From contig CAJUSB010000161.1 in NCBI GenBank assembly GCA_910589115.1, positions 1-6,093 on the forward strand: a stretch of 6,093 bases of DNA. Direction: 5' to 3'. The stretch comes from an uncultured Clostridia bacterium. GTDB taxonomy: Bacteria > Bacillota > Clostridia > Oscillospirales > Butyricicoccaceae. Under the pieces are notes generated by a model that did no database searches, was not told where the DNA came from, and was given only the letters and a program-made list of their open reading frames with translations. Shown here one piece after another: positions 1 to 5,809 of the stretch; position 1 is the first letter of the stretch, and each line of letters opens with the position of its first letter. Both the position numbers and the translations under genes were made by a program.

Positions 1-318
1 GAGATAGGAAGTGCTTTATCGAAACATAATGAGTATACCCCTTGTTCCTCTTCTTTAGAAAAAATCGTGTCATATTGGATGAGATCCGATATTGTGTTTT
101 GGGGAATACTACATAGCCATCCCCTAGCGTGCAACAATTTATCTCGTTCCGATATTTTGTATGCAGTGGAATTCTGCAAAATTAATCAAATTAATTTTGT
201 ACATATGGTTTTATATATTCCTGTAATGAAGCAAATGTGGGGATATCGGGTCTTTTCCAATGGATTTGTATCTAGGATAAATGTAATAAGTAATATAAAG
301 AGATTTATATATGTCTAA
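1..318 (+). CDS. JAMM/MPN (JAB) metallopeptidase-like protein, 5' end cut by window edge
   Basis: The frame is open from base 1 to the TAA at 316-318, giving 105 visible residues; the true start lies outside the window. Visible residues 38-51 fit the JAMM zinc signature exactly: H38-x-H40-P, seven residues from H40 to S48, then two to D51. A hydrophobic strand (IVFWGIL) precedes it, as usual in this fold. Family members are zinc isopeptidases or peptidases that cut after ubiquitin-like or sulfur-carrier proteins, or release amino acids from carrier C-termini. The catalytic glutamate normally lies some tens of residues upstream and cannot be confirmed here. The GTG at 67 opens the same frame but would remove the N-terminal half of the domain, so I do not use it. 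The gene is AT-rich like the next one and unlike the sugar genes. The substrate is unknown. Confidence 0.8.
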   Translation, partial: EIGSALSKHNEYTPCSSSLEKIVSYWMRSDIVFWGILHSHPLACNNLSRSDILYAVEFCKINQINFVHMVLYIPVMKQMWGYRVFSNGFVSRINVISNIKRFIYV

Positions 319-341
319 ACATATTTCCCCTAAAGATAGGG
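293..341 (+). other. Three tandem small hairpins with four-base loops
   Basis: There are three consecutive perfect inverted repeats. ATATAAA/TTTATAT (293-299 and 304-310) encloses GAGA, a GNRA-type loop. ATATGT/ACATAT (309-314 and 319-324) encloses CTAA. CCCTA/TAGGG (328-332 and 337-341) encloses AAGA. The third competes with AGATA/TATCT (334-338 and 342-346). They span the end of the JAMM gene and the leader of the radical SAM gene. No T-run follows, so they do not form a standard intrinsic terminator. They could influence mRNA processing or translation of the next gene. AT-rich DNA forms short repeats by chance, so a function is uncertain. Confidence 0.35.
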
Positions 342-364
342 TATCTGATATCTGTAATTTTCAT

Positions 365-369
365 GGAGG
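365..369 (+). promoter_or_regulatory. Ribosome binding site that sets the radical SAM start
   Basis: GGAGG lies 10 bases before the ATG at 380. The other in-frame ATG, at 311, has only a weak purine stretch before it and sits inside a hairpin stem. This site therefore decides the start. Confidence 0.75.
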
Positions 370-379
370 ATGTAATAAT

Positions 380-1411
380 ATGAGTAAACAGTTAACGTTT
401 CAAGATATTAATCGGCACCGGAAAATCCTGGGGGAGATTCTACCGTTAAAAATGCCTTTAGGAATTACAATGCACATTACGAACCTTTGTAACTTCAGGT
501 GTTTTTATTGTTCGGCATCTCAATCCGCAGATAAGCGAAAAAAAGACGGGGTGCTGTTACAGCATATGTTATACGATGATTTTAAGGAATGCATCGACAG
601 TATTGCAAGGTCGGGACATGTGAAAGTATTGAATCTTTGTGGGTGGGGAGAACCATTGCTTCACCCGGACATTGCGAATATGGTTAAATATGCAAAAAAA
701 TCAAATGTAGCAGATTGTGTTAATATTATATCTAATGGGAGTTTACTTACTAAGGAAATATCCAACGCACTCATTGATGCTGGAGTGAATAATATCCGCA
801 TTTCTCTGCAAGGGCTTGATTCTAAAGCATATTGGGAAACATCAGGTGTAAAGATAGATTTTAATCAAATTGTGGAAAATATCAAATATTTTTATGCGCA
901 TAGAAAGAACTCAACGATTTCCGTAAGAATTATGGATCACATGATAACGAAACGCGAGAATGAATTTGAGCAGCTATTTTCTGCTATATGCAATGAATAT
1001 ACGATAGGAAGTTTGATTGAAATATTGGATGATGTTGATGTTACCAATAAAGGTGCTGACCTGGATAAAACATTTTCTGGTGGGCCTCTGCTGAAAACGG
1101 ATTTATGCGCAATGCCGTTTTTCAGAGGATATGTTGATGTGGATTGTAGACTTATGTCGTGTTGTATGTTGCCGCAGCCATGCAAGTTTGGTGATATACG
1201 AAAGAGCTTTTTTGATGTATGGAACGGGAGAGAACATATTTCATTTTGCTTAAAGATGTTGGTTAATAGAAAGGAATATGCTGTATGTGCTTCCTGCAAA
1301 ATGTTTGCAACACAAATAGAGAAAGCGGACAAATTGGATGATTATCGTGACGAGCTCATTGCCAAATATAACGAGTTACTTATTGCTATTGAAAGGCATA
1401 ATGAGGTATAG
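380..1411 (+). CDS. Radical SAM protein with C-terminal SPASM domain
   Basis: The protein is 343 residues from the ATG at 380; an upstream in-frame ATG at 311 would add 23 residues that look unlike the family. The radical SAM cluster motif CxxxCxxC is C37, C41 and C44. GWGEP at 88-92 is the GGEP-type SAM-binding strand, and the following segments (IISNG, RISLQG) fit the partial TIM barrel. From about 243 a cysteine-rich SPASM-like tail follows: C243, C256, C261, C262, C268, then FGDI, a VWNG helix start, C290 and a C303-x2-C306 pair, likely holding auxiliary [4Fe-4S] clusters. Such enzymes modify peptides, proteins or small molecules by radical chemistry under anaerobic conditions; the substrate here is not evident. 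The gene follows the JAMM gene and ends two bases before rfbG, so the genes are probably cotranscribed. Base composition groups it with the JAMM gene. Confidence 0.88.
   Translation: MSKQLTFQDINRHRKILGEILPLKMPLGITMHITNLCNFRCFYCSASQSADKRKKDGVLLQHMLYDDFKECIDSIARSGHVKVLNLCGWGEPLLHPDIANMVKYAKKSNVADCVNIISNGSLLTKEISNALIDAGVNNIRISLQGLDSKAYWETSGVKIDFNQIVENIKYFYAHRKNSTISVRIMDHMITKRENEFEQLFSAICNEYTIGSLIEILDDVDVTNKGADLDKTFSGGPLLKTDLCAMPFFRGYVDVDCRLMSCCMLPQPCKFGDIRKSFFDVWNGREHISFCLKMLVNRKEYAVCASCKMFATQIEKADKLDDYRDELIAKYNELLIAIERHNEV
1403..1406 (+). promoter_or_regulatory. Ribosome binding site for the GTG start of rfbG
   Basis: GAGG lies seven bases before the GTG at 1414, inside the last codons of the radical SAM gene. 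It supports the GTG start. The ATG two bases earlier (1412) is in another frame that lacks the dehydratase sequence. Confidence 0.6.
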
Positions 1412-1413
1412 AT

Positions 1414-2541
1414 GTGGAAAAAAATCCAGCGTTCAAGAATTTTTCTTCCAAACGCGTATTTTTGACCGGCCACACCGGTTTCAAAGGCTCTTGGCTCTGC
1501 ACGCTGTTGTTGAAGGCGGGTGCAGAAGTGACAGGATTTGCCCTGCCGCCAGAGGAGATTTCGCTTTTCCGGCTTGCCGGGCTGGAAGGAAAAATGAATT
1601 CCATTTATGGAGATATACGCAATTTTGATGTACTCTGGAATGCATTCAACGCCACAAAGCCAGAGATTGTCATTCACATGGCAGCGCAACCGATTGTACG
1701 TGAGAGCTATCGAAATCCGGTAGATACATACCATACGAACGTCATGGGGACCGTCCATATATTGGAATGTATCCGCCGTTCGGACAGTGTGGGGAGTATC
1801 CTGAACGTAACCACGGACAAGGTCTATGAAAATAAGCAGTGGCCGTGGGGATTTCGGGAGACAGACCCGTTGGATGGTTTCGATCCATACTCCAATTCAA
1901 AATCGTGTTCCGAACTGGTGACACACAGCTATTATCATAGTTTTTTAGCAAAACGTGGAATTGCGGTCAGCACAGCGCGTGCAGGGAATGTGATTGGCGG
2001 CGGTGATTTTTCAGCTGACCGCATTCTTCCGGACTGTGTGCGTGCGGTTCAAGCGGGGATACCTATCCGGCTTCGGAACCCGAACTCCCTGCGGCCGTAT
2101 CAGCATGTTTTGGAACCGCTTTCGGCGTATCTGTTAATTATGCAGCGGCAAATGGAAAATCCGCGTTTAGCGGGATGGTATAACGTCGGGCCGGATGCTG
2201 GCGATTGTATTTCAACGCAGGCGCTTGCAGAGTTATTTTGTGAAGCCTGGGGAGCGGGCGCGTGCTGGGAGTGTGCGTGTGAAAATGGCGCGCCTCATGA
2301 GGATGCCGCACTTACGTTAGACTGCTCAAAACTGCGGTTAGCACTGGGCTGGAGGCCGCGCTGGGATATCCGTCAGGCGGTTGAGAAAACCGTTCAATGG
2401 ACACAGAACTGGCTGTCAGGGGGAGATATTTCTGCTTGTATGGAGCAGCAAATTGACACATATTTCCGGTATCCACCAGTGGAGGAAAACTATAGGAAGG
2501 ATGGGATCATGAGATGCCGCAGAACAGCGAAAAGGTACTGA
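1414..2541 (+). CDS. rfbG: CDP-glucose 4,6-dehydratase
   Basis: This 375-residue extended short-chain dehydrogenase converts CDP-D-glucose to CDP-4-dehydro-6-deoxy-D-glucose with bound NAD in the cytoplasm. The family signature TGHTGFKGSW at 18-27 forms the nucleotide-binding loop. TTDKVYEN at 133-140 supplies T134, D135 and K136, and Y159-SNS-K163 is the catalytic YxxxK pair. The stretches QWPWGFRETDPL and GNVIGGGDF are characteristic of CDP-glucose dehydratases and separate it from dTDP-glucose (RfbB) enzymes. The start is GTG with a GAGG site. Length is close to the family norm; the last ten or so residues (basic, MRCRRTAKRY) fall in the overlap with rfbH and look like read-through tail. 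The cytidylyltransferase that should supply its substrate is not in the window. Confidence 0.93.
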   Translation: MEKNPAFKNFSSKRVFLTGHTGFKGSWLCTLLLKAGAEVTGFALPPEEISLFRLAGLEGKMNSIYGDIRNFDVLWNAFNATKPEIVIHMAAQPIVRESYRNPVDTYHTNVMGTVHILECIRRSDSVGSILNVTTDKVYENKQWPWGFRETDPLDGFDPYSNSKSCSELVTHSYYHSFLAKRGIAVSTARAGNVIGGGDFSADRILPDCVRAVQAGIPIRLRNPNSLRPYQHVLEPLSAYLLIMQRQMENPRLAGWYNVGPDAGDCISTQALAELFCEAWGAGACWECACENGAPHEDAALTLDCSKLRLALGWRPRWDIRQAVEKTVQWTQNWLSGGDISACMEQQIDTYFRYPPVEENYRKDGIMRCRRTAKRY

Positions 2542-3839
2542 CACAGGAGGAGCTGATAGAAAACATCCGTGCTTACTGCCGACAAACCTATAAAAAGCAA
2601 AGCCTTTCGGCACCACCGCTACCCTACGCGGGACGGGTGTTTGATGAGGATGAAGCCATCGCATTGATAGACAGCGCCTTAGAATTTTGGCTGACTGGCG
2701 GACGGTATACGGATGCATTCGAGCACAGTTTATCAGAATATTTGGGAGTTTCATACTGTTCATTTGTCAATTCCGGCTCATCCGCAAATTTGCTGGCATT
2801 TATGGCGCTGACTGACCAGTCCCTGGGAGAGCGGGCGATCCGTCGTGGAGATGAAGTAATTACCGTAGCCTGTGGTTTTCCAACAACGGTTGCACCAATC
2901 GTGCAGTATGGGGCGGTCCCTGTTTTCGTTGATGTGGAAGTGCCGTCTTATAATGTGAATGCAGCGCAGCTGGAGACCGCGCTTTCCTCAAAAACGAAGG
3001 CAGTGATCCTTGCGCACACATTGGGGAACCCGTTTGACCTGACTGCCGTAAAGTCGTTTTGTGATCGTCATGGGCTTTGGCTGATTGAGGATAATTGTGA
3101 TGCCCTCGGCTCTGAATTTGATTGTGGGACCGGATTTCGAAAAACTGGATGTTTTGGGGATATTGGAACCTCGAGTTTTTACCCTGCACATCATATTACG
3201 ACCGGGGAGGGCGGTGCCGTTTATACCAATCATCCACAGTTACATGAAATCATGCGTTCGCTTCGCGATTGGGGGAGGGCATGCACCTGCCCTCCCGGAA
3301 AGGATAACACATGCGGGCATCGGTTTGACGGCCAGTTTGGGAGCCTGCCAAAAGGTTACGATCATAAATATGTCTATGCACGTCTGGGTTATAATCTCAA
3401 AGCCACAGATTTACAGGCAGCAATCGGGACGGCACAGATGAAAAAACTTCCGGGTTTTATTGAAAAGCGCCGCCAAAATTTCCACTTGTTGCAGGAAGGT
3501 TTATCTGATTTATCAGACAGGATTATTTTGCCGGAGGCTTGTGCGTCTGCCCGCCCAAGCTGGTTTGGATTCCCGATAACTTGCATAAAGCCTGGGATGC
3601 GAGATCAAGTTGTCCACGTATTAGAGGAGGCAGGAATTCAGACAAGAATGCTTTTTGCAGGGAATCTGACGCGCCATCCCTGCTTCGAGGCGCTGGAAGC
3701 GAATGCATTCCGGACTGCAGTGCCGCTGACGCAAACGGATCGTATCCTTGAAAATACGTTTTGGGTCGGTGTATATCCTGGACTTTCTGTCCAGGCGATC
3801 GAATATATGGCGGCACAGATCCGGAATGCGGTAGGCTGA
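2514..3839 (+). CDS. rfbH: CDP-4-dehydro-6-deoxyglucose 3-dehydrase (E1), PMP and [2Fe-2S] dependent
   Basis: The protein has 441 residues, full length for RfbH/DdhC/AscC. It removes the C3 hydroxyl of CDP-4-keto-6-deoxy-D-glucose, using PMP and an iron-sulfur cluster fed by a separate reductase. The fold is aminotransferase-like, but H226 in SFYPAHHIT replaces the PLP-binding lysine, the hallmark of this enzyme. The [2Fe-2S] ligands are C195 plus C257-x-C259-x7-C267. The spacing from C195 to C257 is 61 residues rather than the usual 57, because four extra residues lie at about 203-212. The two flanking cysteines C204 and C213 appear to be additional. GYDHKYVYARLGYNLK and PSWFGFPI are also typical. 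Only the ATG at 2514 is usable, since an in-frame TAG lies at 2493-2495. The gene overlaps rfbG by 28 bases, suggesting coupled translation. The partner reductase is not in the window. Confidence 0.94.
   Translation: MPQNSEKVLTQEELIENIRAYCRQTYKKQSLSAPPLPYAGRVFDEDEAIALIDSALEFWLTGGRYTDAFEHSLSEYLGVSYCSFVNSGSSANLLAFMALTDQSLGERAIRRGDEVITVACGFPTTVAPIVQYGAVPVFVDVEVPSYNVNAAQLETALSSKTKAVILAHTLGNPFDLTAVKSFCDRHGLWLIEDNCDALGSEFDCGTGFRKTGCFGDIGTSSFYPAHHITTGEGGAVYTNHPQLHEIMRSLRDWGRACTCPPGKDNTCGHRFDGQFGSLPKGYDHKYVYARLGYNLKATDLQAAIGTAQMKKLPGFIEKRRQNFHLLQEGLSDLSDRIILPEACASARPSWFGFPITCIKPGMRDQVVHVLEEAGIQTRMLFAGNLTRHPCFEALEANAFRTAVPLTQTDRILENTFWVGVYPGLSVQAIEYMAAQIRNAVG
3273..3296 (+). other. Strong GC-rich hairpin inside rfbH
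   Basis: GGGAGGGCA (3273-3281) and TGCCCTCCC (3288-3296) are perfect nine-base inverted repeats around a six-base loop. The hairpin falls on the codons for the iron-sulfur ligands C257 and C259. No T-run follows, so it is not a terminator. It may slow translation or stabilise mRNA, or may simply reflect the codons chosen. Confidence 0.4.
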
Positions 3840-3840
3840 A

Positions 3841-4413
3841 ATGATACAGCAATTTATGTTTACAGAAACACAGCTTTCTGATCTCTGGGAGATCACTCCT
3901 TTTTGTATGGATGACAGCCGGGGGTTCTTTATGAAATCTTATGAACAAGCTGTTTTTAGGGAGCATGGTATCCTTTTCCGTCCTTTTGAGGGGTTTTACA
4001 CACAGTCGCGGAAAGGAACGGTGCGGGGTCTCCATTTTCAGCGGAAACAGTGCCAAGGCAAATTGGTGCAGGTTCTGGAAGGTGCAGTTTATGACGTAGC
4101 GGTTGATTTGCGCCAGGGTTCAGAAACCTTTGGGATTTGGCAGGGTTTCCATCTTACTGCGTTAAACAAAAAACAGTTATATATACCACCGGGATTTGCA
4201 CATGGTTTTCTGGCAATGGAGGACACCTTACTCAGCTACCTTTGTGACAAACAATACGACATAGAAACGGACGGCGGCATTTATTGGAATGATCCGCAGC
4301 TTGCCATAGACTGGCCGCTGACAGAAATCGCTCAGCCAATCGTTTCCGAAAAGGATGCTGCGCTGCCAACGCTGGAATTATTTGTGCGTAGATATGGAGC
4401 GCTAGAGAATTAA
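3841..4413 (+). CDS. rfbC: RmlC/RfbC-type sugar-nucleotide epimerase (probably acts at C5 of a CDP-4-keto sugar)
   Basis: This 190-residue cupin is of the dTDP-4-dehydrorhamnose 3,5-epimerase family and of normal length. Visible hallmarks are DSRGFF at 25-30, VRGLHFQ with catalytic H65, QGKLV with K74, DVAVDLR, IPPGFAHGF at 115-123, Y133 aligned with the catalytic tyrosine of RmlC, WNDP at 149-152 and the SEKD segment at 169-172. By family name it would be rfbC. However, the gene starts one base after rfbH, and a CDP-4-keto-3,6-dideoxyhexose reductase follows two bases after it. I therefore infer an AscE-like role: C5 epimerisation of the CDP-3,6-dideoxy-4-ketohexose to the L series. A true rhamnose role is less likely because no rmlA, rmlB or rmlD is adjacent. 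The symbol is family-level only. Confidence 0.87.
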   Translation: MIQQFMFTETQLSDLWEITPFCMDDSRGFFMKSYEQAVFREHGILFRPFEGFYTQSRKGTVRGLHFQRKQCQGKLVQVLEGAVYDVAVDLRQGSETFGIWQGFHLTALNKKQLYIPPGFAHGFLAMEDTLLSYLCDKQYDIETDGGIYWNDPQLAIDWPLTEIAQPIVSEKDAALPTLELFVRRYGALEN

Positions 4414-4415
4414 AA

Positions 4416-5333
4416 ATGAGAATTTTAATCACAGGGATTACAGGCTATATTGGTTCGCATCTGGCCCGTGCACTTTTGCCGGAACATCAAGTATATGGGC
4501 TTGTACGCGAACCTCTAAATGATTCTTACATACGGGATATCCGTGTGCGCTTAAGATTGCTTTTCTATGACGGAAGCTGGGAAAGCATGGAACGCGCAGT
4601 ACAAGAAAGTCAGCCGGATTTAACGTATCATCTTGCAACGTATTATACTGGGGAACACGGTGCAGAACAAACACCTAAATTGATCGAGTCTAATATCGAA
4701 CTGGGAGCATATCTTTTAGAAGCATTATCTTCTCTTGAAAATGCGACATTGGTTTATGCTTCTACAGTTATGGTACATTATCAAGGCGAAGCATACCGAC
4801 CATTAAACCTATATGCTGCAACGAAAAAAGCTTTTTCAGATCTCCTTGCATATTATACGGATGTGGGATCAATAAGGGCCGTGACGTTAGTGCTATCAGA
4901 TAGCTATGGCCCAGATGATCAGCGTCCCAAAGTATTGAATCTGGTTCGGTCAGCCCTGTACAAGGGGAAAAACATTCCTCTTACCAGTGGTGAGCAGGAC
5001 TACGATGCTGTGTATATAGACGATGTAGTACATGCGTTCCGGATCGCTGGAGAGCAACTTATCAAATTGAAACAATGGAGTAATGAGTTTTTTCAGGTAT
5101 ACAGTTTAAATCCGCCTACCTTAAGAAAAATAGTAGAAGAACTGCTGAAAATCAGCAGCTTAGATTTTCAGCCAGGTTGGGGGGATCGCCCGCACCCAAC
5201 CCGGGAAATATTTAAGGCAGTGCGTGTTTTTCCCCGTCTTCCGGGTTGGGAGCCAAAAATTTCTGTAGAGGAAGGACTGCACCGTATGTGGCATCATAAT
5301 AAAACTGATACGGAATATAATTTGCTTCTGTAA
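4416..5333 (+). CDS. NAD(P)-dependent extended SDR, likely CDP-4-keto-3,6-dideoxyhexose reductase
   Basis: The protein has 305 residues. GITGYIG at 7-13 is the Rossmann dinucleotide loop. S116/T117 with Y133-AAT-K137 form the catalytic set, and the short gap between serine and tyrosine resembles abequose synthase. Other stretches also resemble abequose/paratose synthases (RfbJ/RfbS) as I remember them: LIESNI at 89-94 in the helix after strand 4, and IPLTSGEQDYD followed by a YIDD segment. These enzymes reduce the 4-keto group in the last step to a CDP-3,6-dideoxyhexose. The gene begins two bases after the epimerase, with a weak AGAG site at 4404-4407. Paired with that epimerase, an AscF-like role ending in CDP-ascarylose is the best guess, but the C4 stereochemistry cannot be read from sequence. 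Codon and base use are more AT-rich than in the three genes before it. Confidence 0.8.
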   Translation: MRILITGITGYIGSHLARALLPEHQVYGLVREPLNDSYIRDIRVRLRLLFYDGSWESMERAVQESQPDLTYHLATYYTGEHGAEQTPKLIESNIELGAYLLEALSSLENATLVYASTVMVHYQGEAYRPLNLYAATKKAFSDLLAYYTDVGSIRAVTLVLSDSYGPDDQRPKVLNLVRSALYKGKNIPLTSGEQDYDAVYIDDVVHAFRIAGEQLIKLKQWSNEFFQVYSLNPPTLRKIVEELLKISSLDFQPGWGDRPHPTREIFKAVRVFPRLPGWEPKISVEEGLHRMWHHNKTDTEYNLLL

Positions 5334-5337
5334 CCAA

Positions 5338-5371
5338 TATGGAATGTAAATATTATTACAGCAATTCCATA
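5338..5371 (+). repeat. Imperfect inverted repeat after the last sugar gene
   Basis: TATGGAAT (5338-5345) pairs with ATTCCATA (5364-5371), and an inner GTAA/TTAC (5346-5349 and 5356-5359) can extend the stem with a four-base bulge and a six-base loop. It starts four bases after the reductase stop codon, where an operon terminator is expected. The stem is AT-rich and no T-run follows on either strand, so intrinsic termination is doubtful. It could be a weak 3' mRNA structure or the remains of a mobile-element end. Confidence 0.35.
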
Positions 5372-5382
5372 ATAAAATAAGA

Positions 5383-5409
5383 GTGACAAACAAAAAAATG
5401 CGGTAAAAT
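5383..5409 (+). promoter_or_regulatory. Possible weak promoter of the IS630 relic
   Basis: GTGACA (5383-5388) and TAAAAT (5404-5409) resemble sigma-A -35 and -10 boxes, but the 15-base spacing is shorter than the preferred 17. It lies just before the transposase start region and may be a remnant of the element's own promoter. Confidence 0.2.
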
Positions 5410-5432
5410 AGGGGTAAATGGAGAGAAGCAAA

Positions 5433-5809
5433 ATGGTGTCTATTGAATTGAGAGAATTGATTGCAGCTAACGCAAAAACCGGAATAACGGTAGATGAGAT
5501 TCGTCGAGTTCTACGGGTTGGAAAGTCAACTATATTAAACCGCGCTATCGGGGAAGGAAATCAAAGATCACGTTGGAACAGCACGAAGCAATGCTGAAAC
5601 TGGTTGAGGAAAAACCGGATGTGACATCAGAAAAGATGCAGGCGCAATTAGACCTGCCGATCAAAAATCGTAGATTAGCAATCTGCTTCACAAGGCGGGT
5701 ATCACTTAAAAAAATGCTTTATGTCCGCGAACAGGACCGGGAAGATGTTGCAACAAGGCGAGAGGAATGGGCAGCGCAACAGCCTCTGCTGAAGCCGTCT
5801 AAACTTGTA
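5433..5809 (+). pseudogene. Degenerate IS630-family transposase, N-terminal part
   Basis: The best start is the ATG at 5433, with GGAG at 5420-5423; an in-frame ATG at 5418 is poorly placed. The first frame (MVSIELRELI, then TVDEIRRVLRVGKSTI) is a helix-turn-helix like the N-terminus of IS630 transposases, and it runs into a TGA at 5595-5597. From about 5546 a second frame takes over with RGRKSKITLEQHEAMLKLVE, and later SLKKMLY, EQDREDV and the REEWAAQQPLLKPSKLV segment, the usual lead-up to the catalytic domain. At 5674-5700 the expected ISNLLHKAG appears only in a third frame. About ten codons between helix and linker seem missing. The FIDETG-type motif with the first catalytic aspartate is absent because the sequence switches to another element at about 5810. 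Inactive. Confidence 0.75.

Noticed and set aside
67..318. A complete small 83-residue protein from the GTG at 67
   Set aside because: The frame is open to base 1 and the JAMM motif needs upstream fold elements; this is a gene cut by the window edge.
311..379. Upstream ATG at 311 as the start of the radical SAM gene, overlapping the JAMM gene by eight bases
   Set aside because: It lies within a hairpin stem, has only a weak purine stretch upstream, and adds 23 residues with no family resemblance; the ATG at 380 has GGAGG at 365-369.
3502..3525. Short palindrome TCTGA/TCAGA in rfbH as a protein-binding operator
   Set aside because: Only five base pairs, inside coding sequence, and easily explained by codons for a Leu-Ser-Asp repeat.
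3777..3795. Hairpin CCTGGAC/GTCCAGG with a five-base loop near the end of rfbH, considered as a terminator
   Set aside because: It is within the coding sequence, has no T-run after it, and the next gene starts one base after the rfbH stop.
3523..4056. Long minus-strand open frame (177 residues) across rfbH and the epimerase gene
   Set aside because: It lies antisense to two clearly recognised enzymes, crosses their boundary, has low-complexity residue use and no recognisable domain; the other minus-strand frames in the window are likewise shadows.
5338..5371. Confident intrinsic terminator after the reductase gene
   Set aside because: The stem is AT-rich and bulged and is not followed by a T-run on either strand, so I list it only as an inverted repeat.
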